Shown here in pieces: positions 7,568 through 16,908 of a stretch of 64,000 bases of DNA. The stretch is from CALJXB01 sp965225935 (GTDB lineage: Bacteria > Pseudomonadota > Alphaproteobacteria > Kiloniellales > JAKSDN01): assembly GCA_965225935.1 (NCBI GenBank), contig CBDDCC010000023.1, positions 682,001 to 746,000 on the forward strand, read 5' to 3'. Every line of letters starts with the position of its first letter. The stretch's first letter is position 1. The position numbers and the translations under genes were made by a program. Under the pieces are notes generated by a model. That model was not told the origin of the DNA, did not search any database, and saw nothing but the letters and a program-made list of their open reading frames with translations.

Positions 7568-9556
7568 CTAGGAATCCGCCGCCAAGGCCTCCTTCAAGGG
7601 CCCCAAATGGGCCTCGTAGTGGCGCCAGCGCCCCACCGAGCTGCGGTAGATGGGCTTCTGGACCTGCTCCCGGCTGGCGGTCTTCACGAAGCGCTTGGCC
7701 GTGTGGAACTCCAGGCAGCGGGGCTCCCATTCCAGGCCGAGGAAATCCAGGATCTCCCGGCAGACCCGCTCCGGCGCCTCCACGTGGGCCTCGTAGGAGA
7801 CCTCGAGCAGCGTCAGGTCGACCATCCCGCGCCAGTGCTCCATCAGGCGCCGGTACTGCCGGTAGTAGCGGCCCAGGTGGCGGAGATCGTTGGTCTGGAA
7901 GTTGCCGCGGGCGAAGTTCTGGAAGTAGCAGGACAGGCAGGTATCCAGCGGGTCGCGGCTGCAGTGGATCACCCGGGCGCCCGGCAGCAGCCGCGAGATC
8001 AGGCCCAGCTGCTCGAAGTTGTAGGGCATCTTGTCGGTCACCCGCTCCGCCCCGCTGGCCTTCTCGCGCAGCATGTCCAGGTACTCGCGGCTCGCCGCCG
8101 CGAAGGCTGCTTCGCCGGTCTCCGGCTCGGGCGGAGCGCCTTCCCTGGGCTGGAAATCGAGCCCCAGGGAAGCCGAGAGCCGCTGCATCGACGAGAGTTC
8201 GCCGGCCGCCCGTACCCGGGGATGACAGGAGAGGATCTGCTCGACCAGTGTGGTCCCCGAACGGGGCATGCCGAAGATGAAGACCGGCAGCTCGGAGCGG
8301 TCCTCGGCGCGGGGCAGGGAAGCGAACCGCTCGGCGCTGAAGAAGGCGATCCGCCGGTCGAAGGACTCGGCGGTCGCGGCCGGGTCGTAGTCCACGGTCC
8401 GCAGGGCGTTGCCCTCGGCGTAGTGGGCGAAGGCCGCGTCATAGTGCCCGAGACTGTCGTTCAGGGAGCCCAACGCGAACTCGAGCCCCCTCCGGCCCTC
8501 CGGGGTCAGGGTCTCGCGGGCCGCCATGGCCTCGAGGAACGCCACCGCCTCGGCCTGCCTGCCGGCGCCGCGCCAGAGCTTCTCGTAAAGCGGGACCATG
8601 GCCGTGGGCAGGCTTCCGGATTCGGCGAAGGGCCGGACGATCGAGCCGGCCTCCTCCCTCTGACCCTTGCGGTCGAGGATGCCGGCTTTGCCGGCCAGGG
8701 CGCCCTCGTGGTCCGGCTGCCCCCGCAGTATGGCTTCGTAGAGTTCCAGGGCGGTCTCCAGGTTTTCCCGCTCGGTCTCCGCCTGGGCGAGCTTGATCCG
8801 GGTCTTGGCGTCGCCGGGCTTGAGCCTGAGCGCCGCCTCGATCTCGGCCACCGCCTCGTCCAACCGGTCCTGCTCGAACAGCACGTAGCCCAGGTTGCTG
8901 TGGGCCTCGGCGTAGTTCGGCTTGAGGCGCAGGGCCTCGCGCAGGCTGTCGCCCGCCGCGTCCAGGCGACCGAGCCCGCCCAGGCTGAGCGCCAGGCTGT
9001 TGTGGGCCTCGGCGTAGTCGGGCTTGAGGCGGAGAGCCTCGCGAAAGCAGGCCTCGGCCCCGCCGTAGGCCTGGCGGACCAGCAGGGAAGCGCCCAGGTT
9101 GTGCTGGGCGAGAGGGTTGGCCGGCGCGATCTCCACCGCCTTCCGGTGGCAGCGCTCCGCGCCCTCGGCATCGCCCTTGCCCAAGAGCAGGCCGCCCAGG
9201 TTGGACCAGGCGTCGGCGTAGCCGGGATGAATCTCCACCGCCCGGCGGTAGCTCGCGATCGCGCCCTCGCGGTCGCCGCCGCCCTGGCGCACCAGGCCCA
9301 GGTTGAAGTGGAACTCGGGGTTGGCTCCGTCGAGCTCGACGGCCCGCTTCAGGAGCTCGGCCGCGGCCTCGGGGTGGCCGCTCTGGGCCGCCAGGACCCC
9401 CAGGAGGTTGTGGGCCTGGGCGTTGCCGGGATCCTGCTGCAGAACCTGGCGGTAGAGCCCCTCGGCGTCGCGCAGGCGGCCGGCCCGGTGGTGCTCGCTG
9501 GCGGCGGCCAGCATGGCGGCGGAGTTGTCCCTGGGCGGCGCGGACCGGCCGGTCAT
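7568..9556 (-). CDS. TPR-sulfotransferase fusion protein, copy 1
   Basis: This 662-residue cytoplasmic-looking protein has about ten tandem tetratricopeptide repeats (residues 10-390, each with G-Y/L-G-A-A-like spacing and closing P). A sulfotransferase domain (about 420-650) follows. The PAPS 5'-phosphosulfate loop is FIFGMPRSGTTLVEQI (about residue 430) and the 3'-phosphate motif is VIHCSRDPLDTCLS (about 534). It should transfer sulfate from PAPS to a protein or glycan held by the TPR array, in the manner of tyrosylprotein-sulfotransferase-like Sulfotransfer_3 enzymes. The acceptor is unknown. It lies 3' of a close paralogue with a 4-bp overlap, so the pair is one transcript. Residues 1-200 are almost identical to the paralogue, while the middle repeats differ strongly. 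Confidence 0.88.
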   Translation of the reverse strand: MTGRSAPPRDNSAAMLAAASEHHRAGRLRDAEGLYRQVLQQDPGNAQAHNLLGVLAAQSGHPEAAAELLKRAVELDGANPEFHFNLGLVRQGGGDREGAIASYRRAVEIHPGYADAWSNLGGLLLGKGDAEGAERCHRKAVEIAPANPLAQHNLGASLLVRQAYGGAEACFREALRLKPDYAEAHNSLALSLGGLGRLDAAGDSLREALRLKPNYAEAHSNLGYVLFEQDRLDEAVAEIEAALRLKPGDAKTRIKLAQAETERENLETALELYEAILRGQPDHEGALAGKAGILDRKGQREEAGSIVRPFAESGSLPTAMVPLYEKLWRGAGRQAEAVAFLEAMAARETLTPEGRRGLEFALGSLNDSLGHYDAAFAHYAEGNALRTVDYDPAATAESFDRRIAFFSAERFASLPRAEDRSELPVFIFGMPRSGTTLVEQILSCHPRVRAAGELSSMQRLSASLGLDFQPREGAPPEPETGEAAFAAASREYLDMLREKASGAERVTDKMPYNFEQLGLISRLLPGARVIHCSRDPLDTCLSCYFQNFARGNFQTNDLRHLGRYYRQYRRLMEHWRGMVDLTLLEVSYEAHVEAPERVCREILDFLGLEWEPRCLEFHTAKRFVKTASREQVQKPIYRSSVGRWRHYEAHLGPLKEALAADS

Positions 9557-11604
9557 GCCGGGCCCGGATTCGGCGATGCGTCTGCCGCCAGTGCGTCCTT
9601 AAGTGGCTGAAGGTGGGCCTCGTAGTGGCGCCAACGCTCCACCGAGCTACGGTAGATCGGCCGCCGGACCTGGTCACGGCTGGCGGTTTTCACGTATCGT
9701 TTGGCCTCGTGGAACTTGAGGCAGGCGGGGTCCCACTCCAGACCCAGGAAATCCAGGATCTCGCGGCAGACGCGCTCCGGCTCGTCGACATGAGCCTCGT
9801 AGGAAACCTCGAGGATCGGAAGATCCAGAACGTCCCGCCAGTGGCCCATCAGCCGCCTGTATTGCCGATAGTAGCTACCCAGGTGCGCGAGATCGAACGA
9901 GTGTAGATGGCCGCGCGCAAAGTTGTAGAAGTAGCAAGAAAGGCATGTGTCCAAAGGATCGCGGCTGCAGTGGATAACGCGGGCGCCCGGGAACAGCAGG
10001 GAGATCAGCCCGAGGTGCTCGAAATTGTAGGGCATCTTGTCGGTCACCCGGGCGGCGCCGTCTGCGCGCTTGCCTAGCATCTCCAGATACTCACGGCTCG
10101 CCGCCTCGAACTGAGCCAAGTCCGTGGTCGGCTCACGCTCCGGATCGTGAAAGGTGAAGTTCAGGGCGTAGGCGAGACGCTGTATGTCACGAAGTTCTCC
10201 GGTCGCCTGGACGCGAGGGTGACAGAACAGGATCTGCTCGACGAGGCTGGTGCCCGAGCGCGGCATGCCGACAATGAAGACCGGCAGCTCCGAACGATCC
10301 CGGGCTCGCGGCAAGGTCGATAGGCGCTCGGCCGAGAAGAAGGAGATCTTTCGGTCCACCGATCGCGTCAGCTCGGACGGATCGAAATCGGCGGCACGCA
10401 AATCGTTCCCGGCGGCGAAGTGGTTGAACGCCTTGTCGTAGGCCCCAAGGCTCTCGTGCAACGCTCCCAGGACGAAGTGGAGGGCGCGCCGGTTCTCGGG
10501 CGCCAAAGCCGCCTTCTCGCCCAGTGCCTCCAAGAACTCGGCCGCCTCGAGCTGTCTTCCCGCGCCACGCGCAAGCTTCCCATAGATTGGGATCATCGCC
10601 GGTGGCAGCGCCTCGCCTTCAATGGATGAATCGACGATCCGGCCCGCCTCTTCGACCTTGCCGCTCCGCTCCAGCACGTTCGCCTTGCCCGCCAAGGCCT
10701 CCGTATGTCCCGGCCGAGTTCTCAAGACCGCCTCGTAGTGCTGGAACGCCGTCTCCAGCTCTTCCTCTTCGACCAGCACCTGGGCGAGGTTGAGGTGGGC
10801 CTTCACGTTGTCGGGCTCGATGCGCAAGGCCTGCCGCAGTTCGTCAATTGCGGCGTCGACGGTTGCGTCGACCGAGCTCAGCTCGAGTTCGTAAAGCGCG
10901 CAGCCCAGATTGTTGTGCGCTTCGGCGTAGTCCGGCTTCGACGCGATCGCCAGGCGATAGCTGGAGACGGCGTCCCGCACGCGGCCGACCGCGCCAAGCG
11001 TTAGGCCCAGGCTGTTGTGAGCCTCGGCGTAGTCGGGCTTGAGGCGAAGCGCCTCGCGAAAGCAGACCTCGGCCTCGCCATAGTCCTGGCGGACCAGCAG
11101 GGAGGCGCCCAGGTTGTGCTGGGCGAGGGGGTTGGCCGGCGCGAGCTCCACCGCCTTCCTGTGGCAGCGCTCGGCGCCCTCGGCGTCGCCCTTGCCCAGC
11201 AGCAGGCCGCCCAGGTTGGACCAGGCGTCGGCGTAGCCGGGCTGGATCTCCACCGCACGGCGGTAGCTCGCGATCGCGCCCTCTCGGTCGCCGCCGCCCT
11301 GGCGCACCAGGCCCAGGTTGAAGTGGAACTCGGCATTGGTCCCGTCGAGCTCGATGGCCCGGGTCAGGAGCCCGACGGCGGGCTCCGGGTGGCCGCTCTG
11401 GGCCGCCAGGACCCCCAGCAGGTTGTGGGCCTGGGCATTGCCGGGGTCCTGCTGCAGGACCTGGCGGTAGAGCCCCTCGGCGTCGCGCAGTCGGCCGGCC
11501 CGGTGGTGCTCGCTGGCGGCGGCCAGCATGGCGGCGGCGTTGTCCGACGGCGGCGAAACCGTCGGCCCCGGGCCTCCGGGCCCACTGTCGCCTTGCGATG
11601 GCAC
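9553..11604 (-). CDS. TPR-sulfotransferase fusion protein, copy 2
   Basis: The 683-residue paralogue of the preceding entry has about ten TPR units (residues 25-400), then a sulfotransferase domain with FIVGMPRSGTSLVEQI (about 449) and VIHCSRDPLDTCLS (about 547). Gly-X-Thr is replaced by Thr-Ser in the phosphosulfate loop, a tolerated change. The C-terminus carries a short extra tail. The ATG at 11604 gives a Gly/Pro-rich leader; a later start near the first TPR is possible. It is the first gene of the two-gene minus-strand unit and is divergent from a third TPR-sulfotransferase, with about 200 bp between them that must hold both promoters. Codon use is like the rest of the chromosome. Confidence 0.87.
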   Translation of the reverse strand: MPSQGDSGPGGPGPTVSPPSDNAAAMLAAASEHHRAGRLRDAEGLYRQVLQQDPGNAQAHNLLGVLAAQSGHPEPAVGLLTRAIELDGTNAEFHFNLGLVRQGGGDREGAIASYRRAVEIQPGYADAWSNLGGLLLGKGDAEGAERCHRKAVELAPANPLAQHNLGASLLVRQDYGEAEVCFREALRLKPDYAEAHNSLGLTLGAVGRVRDAVSSYRLAIASKPDYAEAHNNLGCALYELELSSVDATVDAAIDELRQALRIEPDNVKAHLNLAQVLVEEEELETAFQHYEAVLRTRPGHTEALAGKANVLERSGKVEEAGRIVDSSIEGEALPPAMIPIYGKLARGAGRQLEAAEFLEALGEKAALAPENRRALHFVLGALHESLGAYDKAFNHFAAGNDLRAADFDPSELTRSVDRKISFFSAERLSTLPRARDRSELPVFIVGMPRSGTSLVEQILFCHPRVQATGELRDIQRLAYALNFTFHDPEREPTTDLAQFEAASREYLEMLGKRADGAARVTDKMPYNFEHLGLISLLFPGARVIHCSRDPLDTCLSCYFYNFARGHLHSFDLAHLGSYYRQYRRLMGHWRDVLDLPILEVSYEAHVDEPERVCREILDFLGLEWDPACLKFHEAKRYVKTASRDQVRRPIYRSSVERWRHYEAHLQPLKDALAADASPNPGPA

Positions 11605-11804
11605 CGATCGCTCGTCCCTGTCACCTGCGGCTGGAGCCGCGAGAGGCCTTGTTTACCAGCCCGGCCGGGGAACTGGCCAGCCATCTCACGCCTTGTTGTG
11701 GTGCCTGTCTGGGCGGGCGAAAGCGGTCGCCATCGCGGGGCTTTGCGCCTAGGGTCGGGCCCGGAGTCCGCTTCGATCCTGGACCGGGAGGAGGTTCGCG
11801 GCCC

Positions 11805-13727
11805 ATGCCGGACAGCTCGGCCCTTCTCGCCGAGGCCCGCCAGCAGCGCCAATCCGGCGCGCCGCAGGAGGCCGAGGCGCTTTGCCGCCGGCTGCTGGAG
11901 GCCGAGCCGGGAAACGCGGAGGCGCTCGACCTCCTGGGCCAGCTGAAATTGCAGGCCGGGCAGGCGGCGGATGCGGCGGATCTCTTCCGGCGAGCGCTCG
12001 AGAGCCTACCATCAGACCCTCAGCGGCACTTCAATCTGGCGCTGGCGCTGCTGCAGCTGCAGGACTTCGCGGCGGCGGAACGGGCCTGCGGCGGCGCCCT
12101 GGATCTAGCGCCCGGCCATGCCGACGCCCTCTTCGCCCGGGGGCTCTGCTGCGAGGCCCAGGGCCGGGCCGGCGACGCCGAGGCCGCCTACCGGCAGGCC
12201 GTGGCCGCCCGGCCGGACTTTACCGAGGCTTTGACCAATCTGGGGGCGATCCTGACCCGCACGGGCCGCCCGGTGGAGGCCGTCCAGGCCCTCGATGGGG
12301 CGCTGACCGCCCGTCCCGGTTTCCCGGCGGCCCGCTTCAACCGGGGCACGGCCCTCTACGCACTGCGCCGCCTGGACGAGGCCGAGGCCGATTTCGCCGC
12401 GATCCTCGAACGGGAGCCCGGCCATCCCGGCGCCCTCAACGAGCTGGGCCGGGTCCTGCTGAAGCAGACCCGGGTGCGCGAGGCCGTCGAGGTCTTCCGC
12501 CGGGGTCACGAGCGCCACCCCCGGGACCCCCGCTTCCTCGCCAACCTGGCGAGCGCGCTCGAGCAGCTGAACGACCTGCCGGCCGCCGAGGAGGCGGTGG
12601 GGCGGGCCCTGGCGCTGGACCCCCAAGCACCGGCGCTACTCTACACCCGGGCCAGCCTGGAGCACCGCCAGGGCCGCCACGACGAAGCGCGCCGGCACTT
12701 GGACGAACTGCTTGCGATGGAGCTGAGCCCGGAGCACCGCAGCGAGTGCCTGTTCGAGCTGGGCCATGTCCTGGATACCCTCGATGAGCCTGCCGAGGCC
12801 TTCCGGGCCTTCTGCGAGGGCAACGGGCTCCGGGCCCGGCTCCCCGCCGCCCAGGAGGCCCAAGCCGGGCGCTTCCTGGAGCGGGTGCGCAGCGCGCGCG
12901 GCTGGTTCACCCGCGAGCGGATCGCGGCGCTGGCAGAGCTGGCCGCCGAGGCGCCATCCAGCGCCGGGCCGCCCCCGGTCTTCTTCGTCGGCTTCCCGCG
13001 CTCGGGCACCACACTGCTGGAGCGGGCCTTGAAGGCGCATCCGGGTGTCGTCACCAGCGATGAGCGCTCGCCCCTCGCGCCCCTCTTGGCGGAACTGAGG
13101 TCGGACGGCGCCTATCCCGAGGGCCTGGCACGGCTGAATGCTGCACAGATGGCCGACCTGAGGGCTCAGTTCTGGGCGCGGGCCGAGGCGGCCCTGGGGC
13201 CGCTGGAGGACCGTCTCTTGGTCGACAAGATGCCCCTCAACATGGTCCACCTGGGCCTCGCCAACGCCCTCTTTCCCGAGGCCCGCGTACTGATAGCCTA
13301 CCGCGACCCGCGGGACACCTGCCTCAGCTGCTTCATGCAGCGCTTCCAGTTCAGCGACGCTATGGCCAACTTCTACGATCTGGAGGGCACCACCAGAGCC
13401 TACGGCGAGGTCATGGAGCTGTGGCGCCACTACCGGCAGATCCTCGGCCTGCCCATCCTGGAGTATCGCTACGAGGATCTGGTCGGCGACTTCGAGGGCA
13501 CGCTCGGCCGGGTGCTGGCCTTCCTCGACCTCGATTGGCACCCGGACCTGGCGGACTACCGGGAGCGGGCGAAATCCCAGGTCATCACGACCCCGAGCTA
13601 CCGGCGGGTGACCGGCGAGGTCGATGCCAGCGCCACGGCGCGCTGGCGCCGCTACCGGCAGCAGATGGCGCCGGTCCTGCCCAAGCTTCGGCCCTGGGCG
13701 GCCGAGTTCGGCTACCCGGAGGATTAG
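11805..13727 (+). CDS. TPR-sulfotransferase fusion protein, copy 3 (divergent type)
   Basis: This is a 640-residue protein with roughly ten TPR units (residues 5-370) and a C-terminal sulfotransferase domain. The 5'-phosphosulfate loop is FFVGFPRSGTTLLERAL (about 400) and the 3'-phosphate motif is VLIAYRDPRDTCLSCF (about 502). The ATG at 11805 follows GGGAGGAGG at a good distance. The longer frame from 11598 overlaps the divergent gene and gives an unlikely leader, so it was rejected. It is more distant from copies 1 and 2 than they are from each other. The acceptor is unknown. It ends 16 bp before the convergent response-regulator gene. Confidence 0.87.
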   Translation: MPDSSALLAEARQQRQSGAPQEAEALCRRLLEAEPGNAEALDLLGQLKLQAGQAADAADLFRRALESLPSDPQRHFNLALALLQLQDFAAAERACGGALDLAPGHADALFARGLCCEAQGRAGDAEAAYRQAVAARPDFTEALTNLGAILTRTGRPVEAVQALDGALTARPGFPAARFNRGTALYALRRLDEAEADFAAILEREPGHPGALNELGRVLLKQTRVREAVEVFRRGHERHPRDPRFLANLASALEQLNDLPAAEEAVGRALALDPQAPALLYTRASLEHRQGRHDEARRHLDELLAMELSPEHRSECLFELGHVLDTLDEPAEAFRAFCEGNGLRARLPAAQEAQAGRFLERVRSARGWFTRERIAALAELAAEAPSSAGPPPVFFVGFPRSGTTLLERALKAHPGVVTSDERSPLAPLLAELRSDGAYPEGLARLNAAQMADLRAQFWARAEAALGPLEDRLLVDKMPLNMVHLGLANALFPEARVLIAYRDPRDTCLSCFMQRFQFSDAMANFYDLEGTTRAYGEVMELWRHYRQILGLPILEYRYEDLVGDFEGTLGRVLAFLDLDWHPDLADYRERAKSQVITTPSYRRVTGEVDASATARWRRYRQQMAPVLPKLRPWAAEFGYPED

Positions 13728-13743
13728 GACGGAAAGGGGAGGA

Positions 13744-14439
13744 TCAGGGTACCAGGCGGTAGCCGCCCGGCTCCGTCACCAGGATCTCGGCGTTGGAGGG
13801 ATCGCTCTCGATCTTCTGGCGCAGCCGGTAGACGTGGGTCTCCAGCGTATGGGTGGTGACGCCTGCGTTGTAGCCCCAGACCTCTCCCAGCAGGGTATCG
13901 CGGCCGACCACCAGGTTGCCGCTGCGGTAGAGGTACTTGAGGATCGCCGTCTCCTTCTCGGTCAGGCGGACCTTCTGCTGGTTGTCACCGTGGACCAGCA
14001 TCTTGGCGCTGGGCCGGAAGGAGTAGGGGCCGATGGTGAAGACCGCGTCTTCGCTCTGCTCGTGCTGGCGCAGCTGGGCGCGCAGCCGGGCCAGCAGCAC
14101 GCCGAGGCGGAACGGCTTGGTCACGTAGTCGTTGGCGCCGGCGTCGAGACCGAGAATGGTGTCCGCGTCGGACTCGGCGGCCGTCAGCATGATGATCGGC
14201 GACTTCACGCCGTTGCGCCGCATCAGGCGGCAGACCTCTCGCCCATCCATGTCGGGCAGCCCGACGTCCAGCAGGATGGCGTCGAAATACTCGCCCTTGG
14301 CCAGCTTGAGGGCGTCACAGCCCTTGTCGGCCTCGACGGTGGCGAATTCCTCGTGAAGGCGCAGCTGCTCACCGAGCGACTGGCGGAGCGCCTCGTCGTC
14401 GTCCACCAGCAATATCTTCTTGCCCTTGATCCCGTTCAT
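13744..14439 (-). CDS. OmpR/PhoB-family response regulator
   Basis: The 231-residue protein has a receiver domain (residues 8-120). Acidic residues are in LLVDDDEA, the phospho-acceptor Asp in LLDVGLPDMDG (about residue 56), Thr in MLTAAES and Lys in VTKPFR. A winged-helix trans_reg_C DNA-binding domain (about 135-230) ends in the hairpin TEPGGYRLVP. No histidine kinase lies beside it, so it is an orphan regulator whose kinase must be encoded elsewhere. The 250 bp upstream, before the divergent ribA-like gene, hold its promoter. Target genes cannot be inferred. Confidence 0.92.
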   Translation of the reverse strand: MNGIKGKKILLVDDDEALRQSLGEQLRLHEEFATVEADKGCDALKLAKGEYFDAILLDVGLPDMDGREVCRLMRRNGVKSPIIMLTAAESDADTILGLDAGANDYVTKPFRLGVLLARLRAQLRQHEQSEDAVFTIGPYSFRPSAKMLVHGDNQQKVRLTEKETAILKYLYRSGNLVVGRDTLLGEVWGYNAGVTTHTLETHVYRLRQKIESDPSNAEILVTEPGGYRLVP

Positions 14440-14690
14440 GGAGCCCGATCTGGTGCGGTTTCGACTTTCGATACCGGGATTCAGAGAGAATCCCAGATTT
14501 TCCCCCGGTTTTCCGGCCGTTCCGGCGGCCCGGAGCCTGCGCGAGGCTGATCCTCAGATAGCATCGCCCTTGCGGGTGTTCAAGGAGGGGCGATCAACCC
14601 GGGGGCATGGCCGCGGCGGTGCGAGTCGCACTTGACGCCGCAGGGGCAAGCTGACACCACTAGGCCGATAAGCTTTTGAAAACCTGACCG

Positions 14691-15827
14691 ATGACAGCTC
14701 TGCCCGCCGAACATAAGCCGGACGCCGCCGTCCTCCAGGCCGTGGACCGGGCGGTCGCCGACCTGCGCCGCGGCGCTCTGGTGCTGCTGGCCGGCCCGCA
14801 CGACACGGCCGGGCTGATCCAGGCGGCCGAGACCTCGGGCGAGGGGGACGCCGTCCGCATGGCCGAGATCGCCGGCAGCGGCCCCTTGCTGCTGCTGACG
14901 GCCCAGCGCGCGGCCAGCCTCGGCATCGCCGGCGCGGCCGAGAACCTGCCGACCGCCGGCGTGGTGGCGCTGGACCTGGCGGGTGCGCGACCGGGGCTGA
15001 TCGCCGAGCTGGCGGACCCCACCAGCGTCCGGCGCGAGGTCTCGGGAAAGCCGGCCTCGGCGCCCTCGCCCGGCGGCCTGGACGCCGCCGCCATCGATCT
15101 CACCAAGCTCGCCCGGCTGCTGCCGGCGGCCCTGATCGCACCTCTCGGCACGGGCCGGGACTGGGCCGCCTGGGCTCGTGACAACGACGTGCTGGCGGTC
15201 GGCACCCAGGAGGTCGCCGACTACCGCTACGCCGCCGCCCGCTCGCTGGTGGCCGTCGGCGAGGCCCAGGTGCCCCTGGAAGGCGCCGAGAACACCCGGA
15301 TCCTCGCGTTCCGCCCCAGCGACGGCGGCTTGGAGCATCTGGCGGTGGTGATCGGCTCGCCTTCGCCGGACTCTCCCGTTCTCACGCGGCTCCATTCCGA
15401 GTGCTTCACCGGCGACCTGCTGGGCAGCCTGCGCTGCGATTGCGGCGACCAGCTCCGCGGGGCCATCGATGCCATCGCCGAAGCGGGCTCCGGGCTGCTG
15501 CTCTATCTGGCCCAGGAGGGCCGCGGCATCGGCTTGGTCAACAAGCTCAGGGCCTACCAGCTCCAGGACCAAGGGGCCGACACGGTCGAGGCCAACGAAC
15601 AGCTGGGCTTCGACGCCGACGAGCGGGTCTACCTGCCGGCGGCGGAGATGCTGCGCCGGCTCGGCTTCCGGCGGGTCAGGCTGCTGACCAACAATCCCGA
15701 CAAGATGGCGGCGCTGACCCGCTGCGGGATCGTGGTCGAGGAGCGGGTGCCCCACAGCTTCCCCTCCAACCGCCACAACGACTTCTATCTGGCGACCAAG
15801 GCCTCGCGCTTCGGCCATCTCTTCTGA
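14691..15827 (+). CDS. ribA: GTP cyclohydrolase II with a degenerate N-terminal RibB-like region
   Basis: The C-terminal half (about residues 190-375) is a clear GTP cyclohydrolase II. It has the zinc cysteines in HSECFTGDLLGSLRCDCGDQ, the nucleotide-site segment LAQEGRGIGLVNKLRAYQLQ, and the closing LLTNNPDKMAAL and VEERVPH. The enzyme opens GTP to the pyrimidine that starts riboflavin synthesis. The N-terminal 190 residues are shaped like the DHBP-synthase half of bifunctional RibBA but lack its conserved acidic active-site signature. This arrangement is common in alphaproteobacteria, so DHBP synthase activity is not expected here. It stands alone and is divergent from the response regulator. 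Confidence 0.9.
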   Translation: MTALPAEHKPDAAVLQAVDRAVADLRRGALVLLAGPHDTAGLIQAAETSGEGDAVRMAEIAGSGPLLLLTAQRAASLGIAGAAENLPTAGVVALDLAGARPGLIAELADPTSVRREVSGKPASAPSPGGLDAAAIDLTKLARLLPAALIAPLGTGRDWAAWARDNDVLAVGTQEVADYRYAAARSLVAVGEAQVPLEGAENTRILAFRPSDGGLEHLAVVIGSPSPDSPVLTRLHSECFTGDLLGSLRCDCGDQLRGAIDAIAEAGSGLLLYLAQEGRGIGLVNKLRAYQLQDQGADTVEANEQLGFDADERVYLPAAEMLRRLGFRRVRLLTNNPDKMAALTRCGIVVEERVPHSFPSNRHNDFYLATKASRFGHLF

Positions 15828-15935
15828 GCACCCGGCAAGACTTGCCGGTGCAAATCTGCCTAGTCGACAAATAATTGAATGATTGCAATTCGTTGAGCCT
15901 GGCCCGGGACTTGCAAAGAGAGGCCCGGAGGTGAG

Positions 15936-16844
15936 ATGCCGATTGCCCACGACGCCGATCCCTGGGTGCGCCCCCCGCTGCGCAACCAGCCGACGTCCAT
16001 CTATGGAATCCAGCGCGACGGCCCGGGTCCGCAGGAGGACTACTCCTTCGCCGACCTGCTGGACATCATCAATCCCCTGCAGCACATCCCCCTGGTGTCG
16101 TCGGTCTACCGGGCGCTGACCGGAGACGAGATCAAGCCCTCGGCGCGGATCCTCGGCGCCACTCTTTACGGCGGTCCCGTCGGCCTGGTCGCCTCCACGA
16201 GCATGGCCGTGGTCCAAGAAGCCGCCGGAGGCTCGCCCACGGACATGATGGTCGCGAGCCTGCTGGGCACCGACGAGGCCGCGCCTGCCGAAGACAGCAC
16301 CGACTTCGCCGCGGCGCAGGCGGAAGAGGGCCTTTCGCCTGCTAGCGGTCCGGCCCCAGCCACCGCCCCCGCGCCGGCCGACCAAGCCCCCGCCGGGCCG
16401 CTTGCCCCTCGGCCGACCAGCCCCGTCGCGGCGCCGCCGGCCGGACCTATCGTCGCGCCCACCGCCCAACCGCTCGTTCCGGCGCAGGCCGGCCGGCCCG
16501 CCGCACCGCCGCCGGCACCCGCCCCGGCCGCGGGCGCCGCCACAGCGGCGGACGACCTGGAGTCGCCGCCCCGGGCCGCCCCCTATGTCCCGGTCGAATC
16601 GCAGCCTCTTGCAACCGGCCAGCTGCCGGCGCCTCAAGCGGCACCGGCCGCCTCCGTGACTCTCCCGCGCCCGGACGGAAAGTCGCGCGACGAGGACGGC
16701 GGAACGCAACCGGCGGCCGACGCCGTCACAGAGCCGGAATTCGCCGCCAGGTTCCTGGAAGGCTACAACAAGTACGAGCGCCTGATGAATGCTCGCAAGG
16801 ACGGTTCTGGGGCCATGAAAGCACCGGGTTCGCCTGGGAATTGA
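15936..16844 (+). CDS. Pro/Ala-rich protein with conserved N-terminal domain
   Basis: The protein has 302 residues. Residues 1-115 form a compact region with a motif around DYSFADLLDIINPLQHIPLV and an amphipathic/hydrophobic stretch (GATLYGGPVGLVASTSMAVV). Residues 120-240 are a low-complexity Pro/Ala-rich linker, and a short ordered tail (FAARFLEGYNKYERLM) follows. It starts at an ATG preceded by a near-perfect GGAGGTGA. I recall similar N-terminal domains as conserved hypothetical proteins in Rhodospirillales-type genomes, but no function is known to me. The tail and linker suggest an adaptor or envelope-tethered protein; this is inference. Confidence 0.65.
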   Translation: MPIAHDADPWVRPPLRNQPTSIYGIQRDGPGPQEDYSFADLLDIINPLQHIPLVSSVYRALTGDEIKPSARILGATLYGGPVGLVASTSMAVVQEAAGGSPTDMMVASLLGTDEAAPAEDSTDFAAAQAEEGLSPASGPAPATAPAPADQAPAGPLAPRPTSPVAAPPAGPIVAPTAQPLVPAQAGRPAAPPPAPAPAAGAATAADDLESPPRAAPYVPVESQPLATGQLPAPQAAPAASVTLPRPDGKSRDEDGGTQPAADAVTEPEFAARFLEGYNKYERLMNARKDGSGAMKAPGSPGN

Positions 16845-16908
16845 GCCGCAACCGGGTTCACGTTAAGTACGGGCCCGCGCGGGCCGCGCCGCTGCCGCTG
16901 CACTAGGG

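Noticed and set aside
15828..15860. Hairpin after the ribA-like gene (CCGGCAAG/CTTGCCGG) as a terminator
   Set aside because: The loop is a single base and there is no T-run on the plus strand, so terminator function is not supported.
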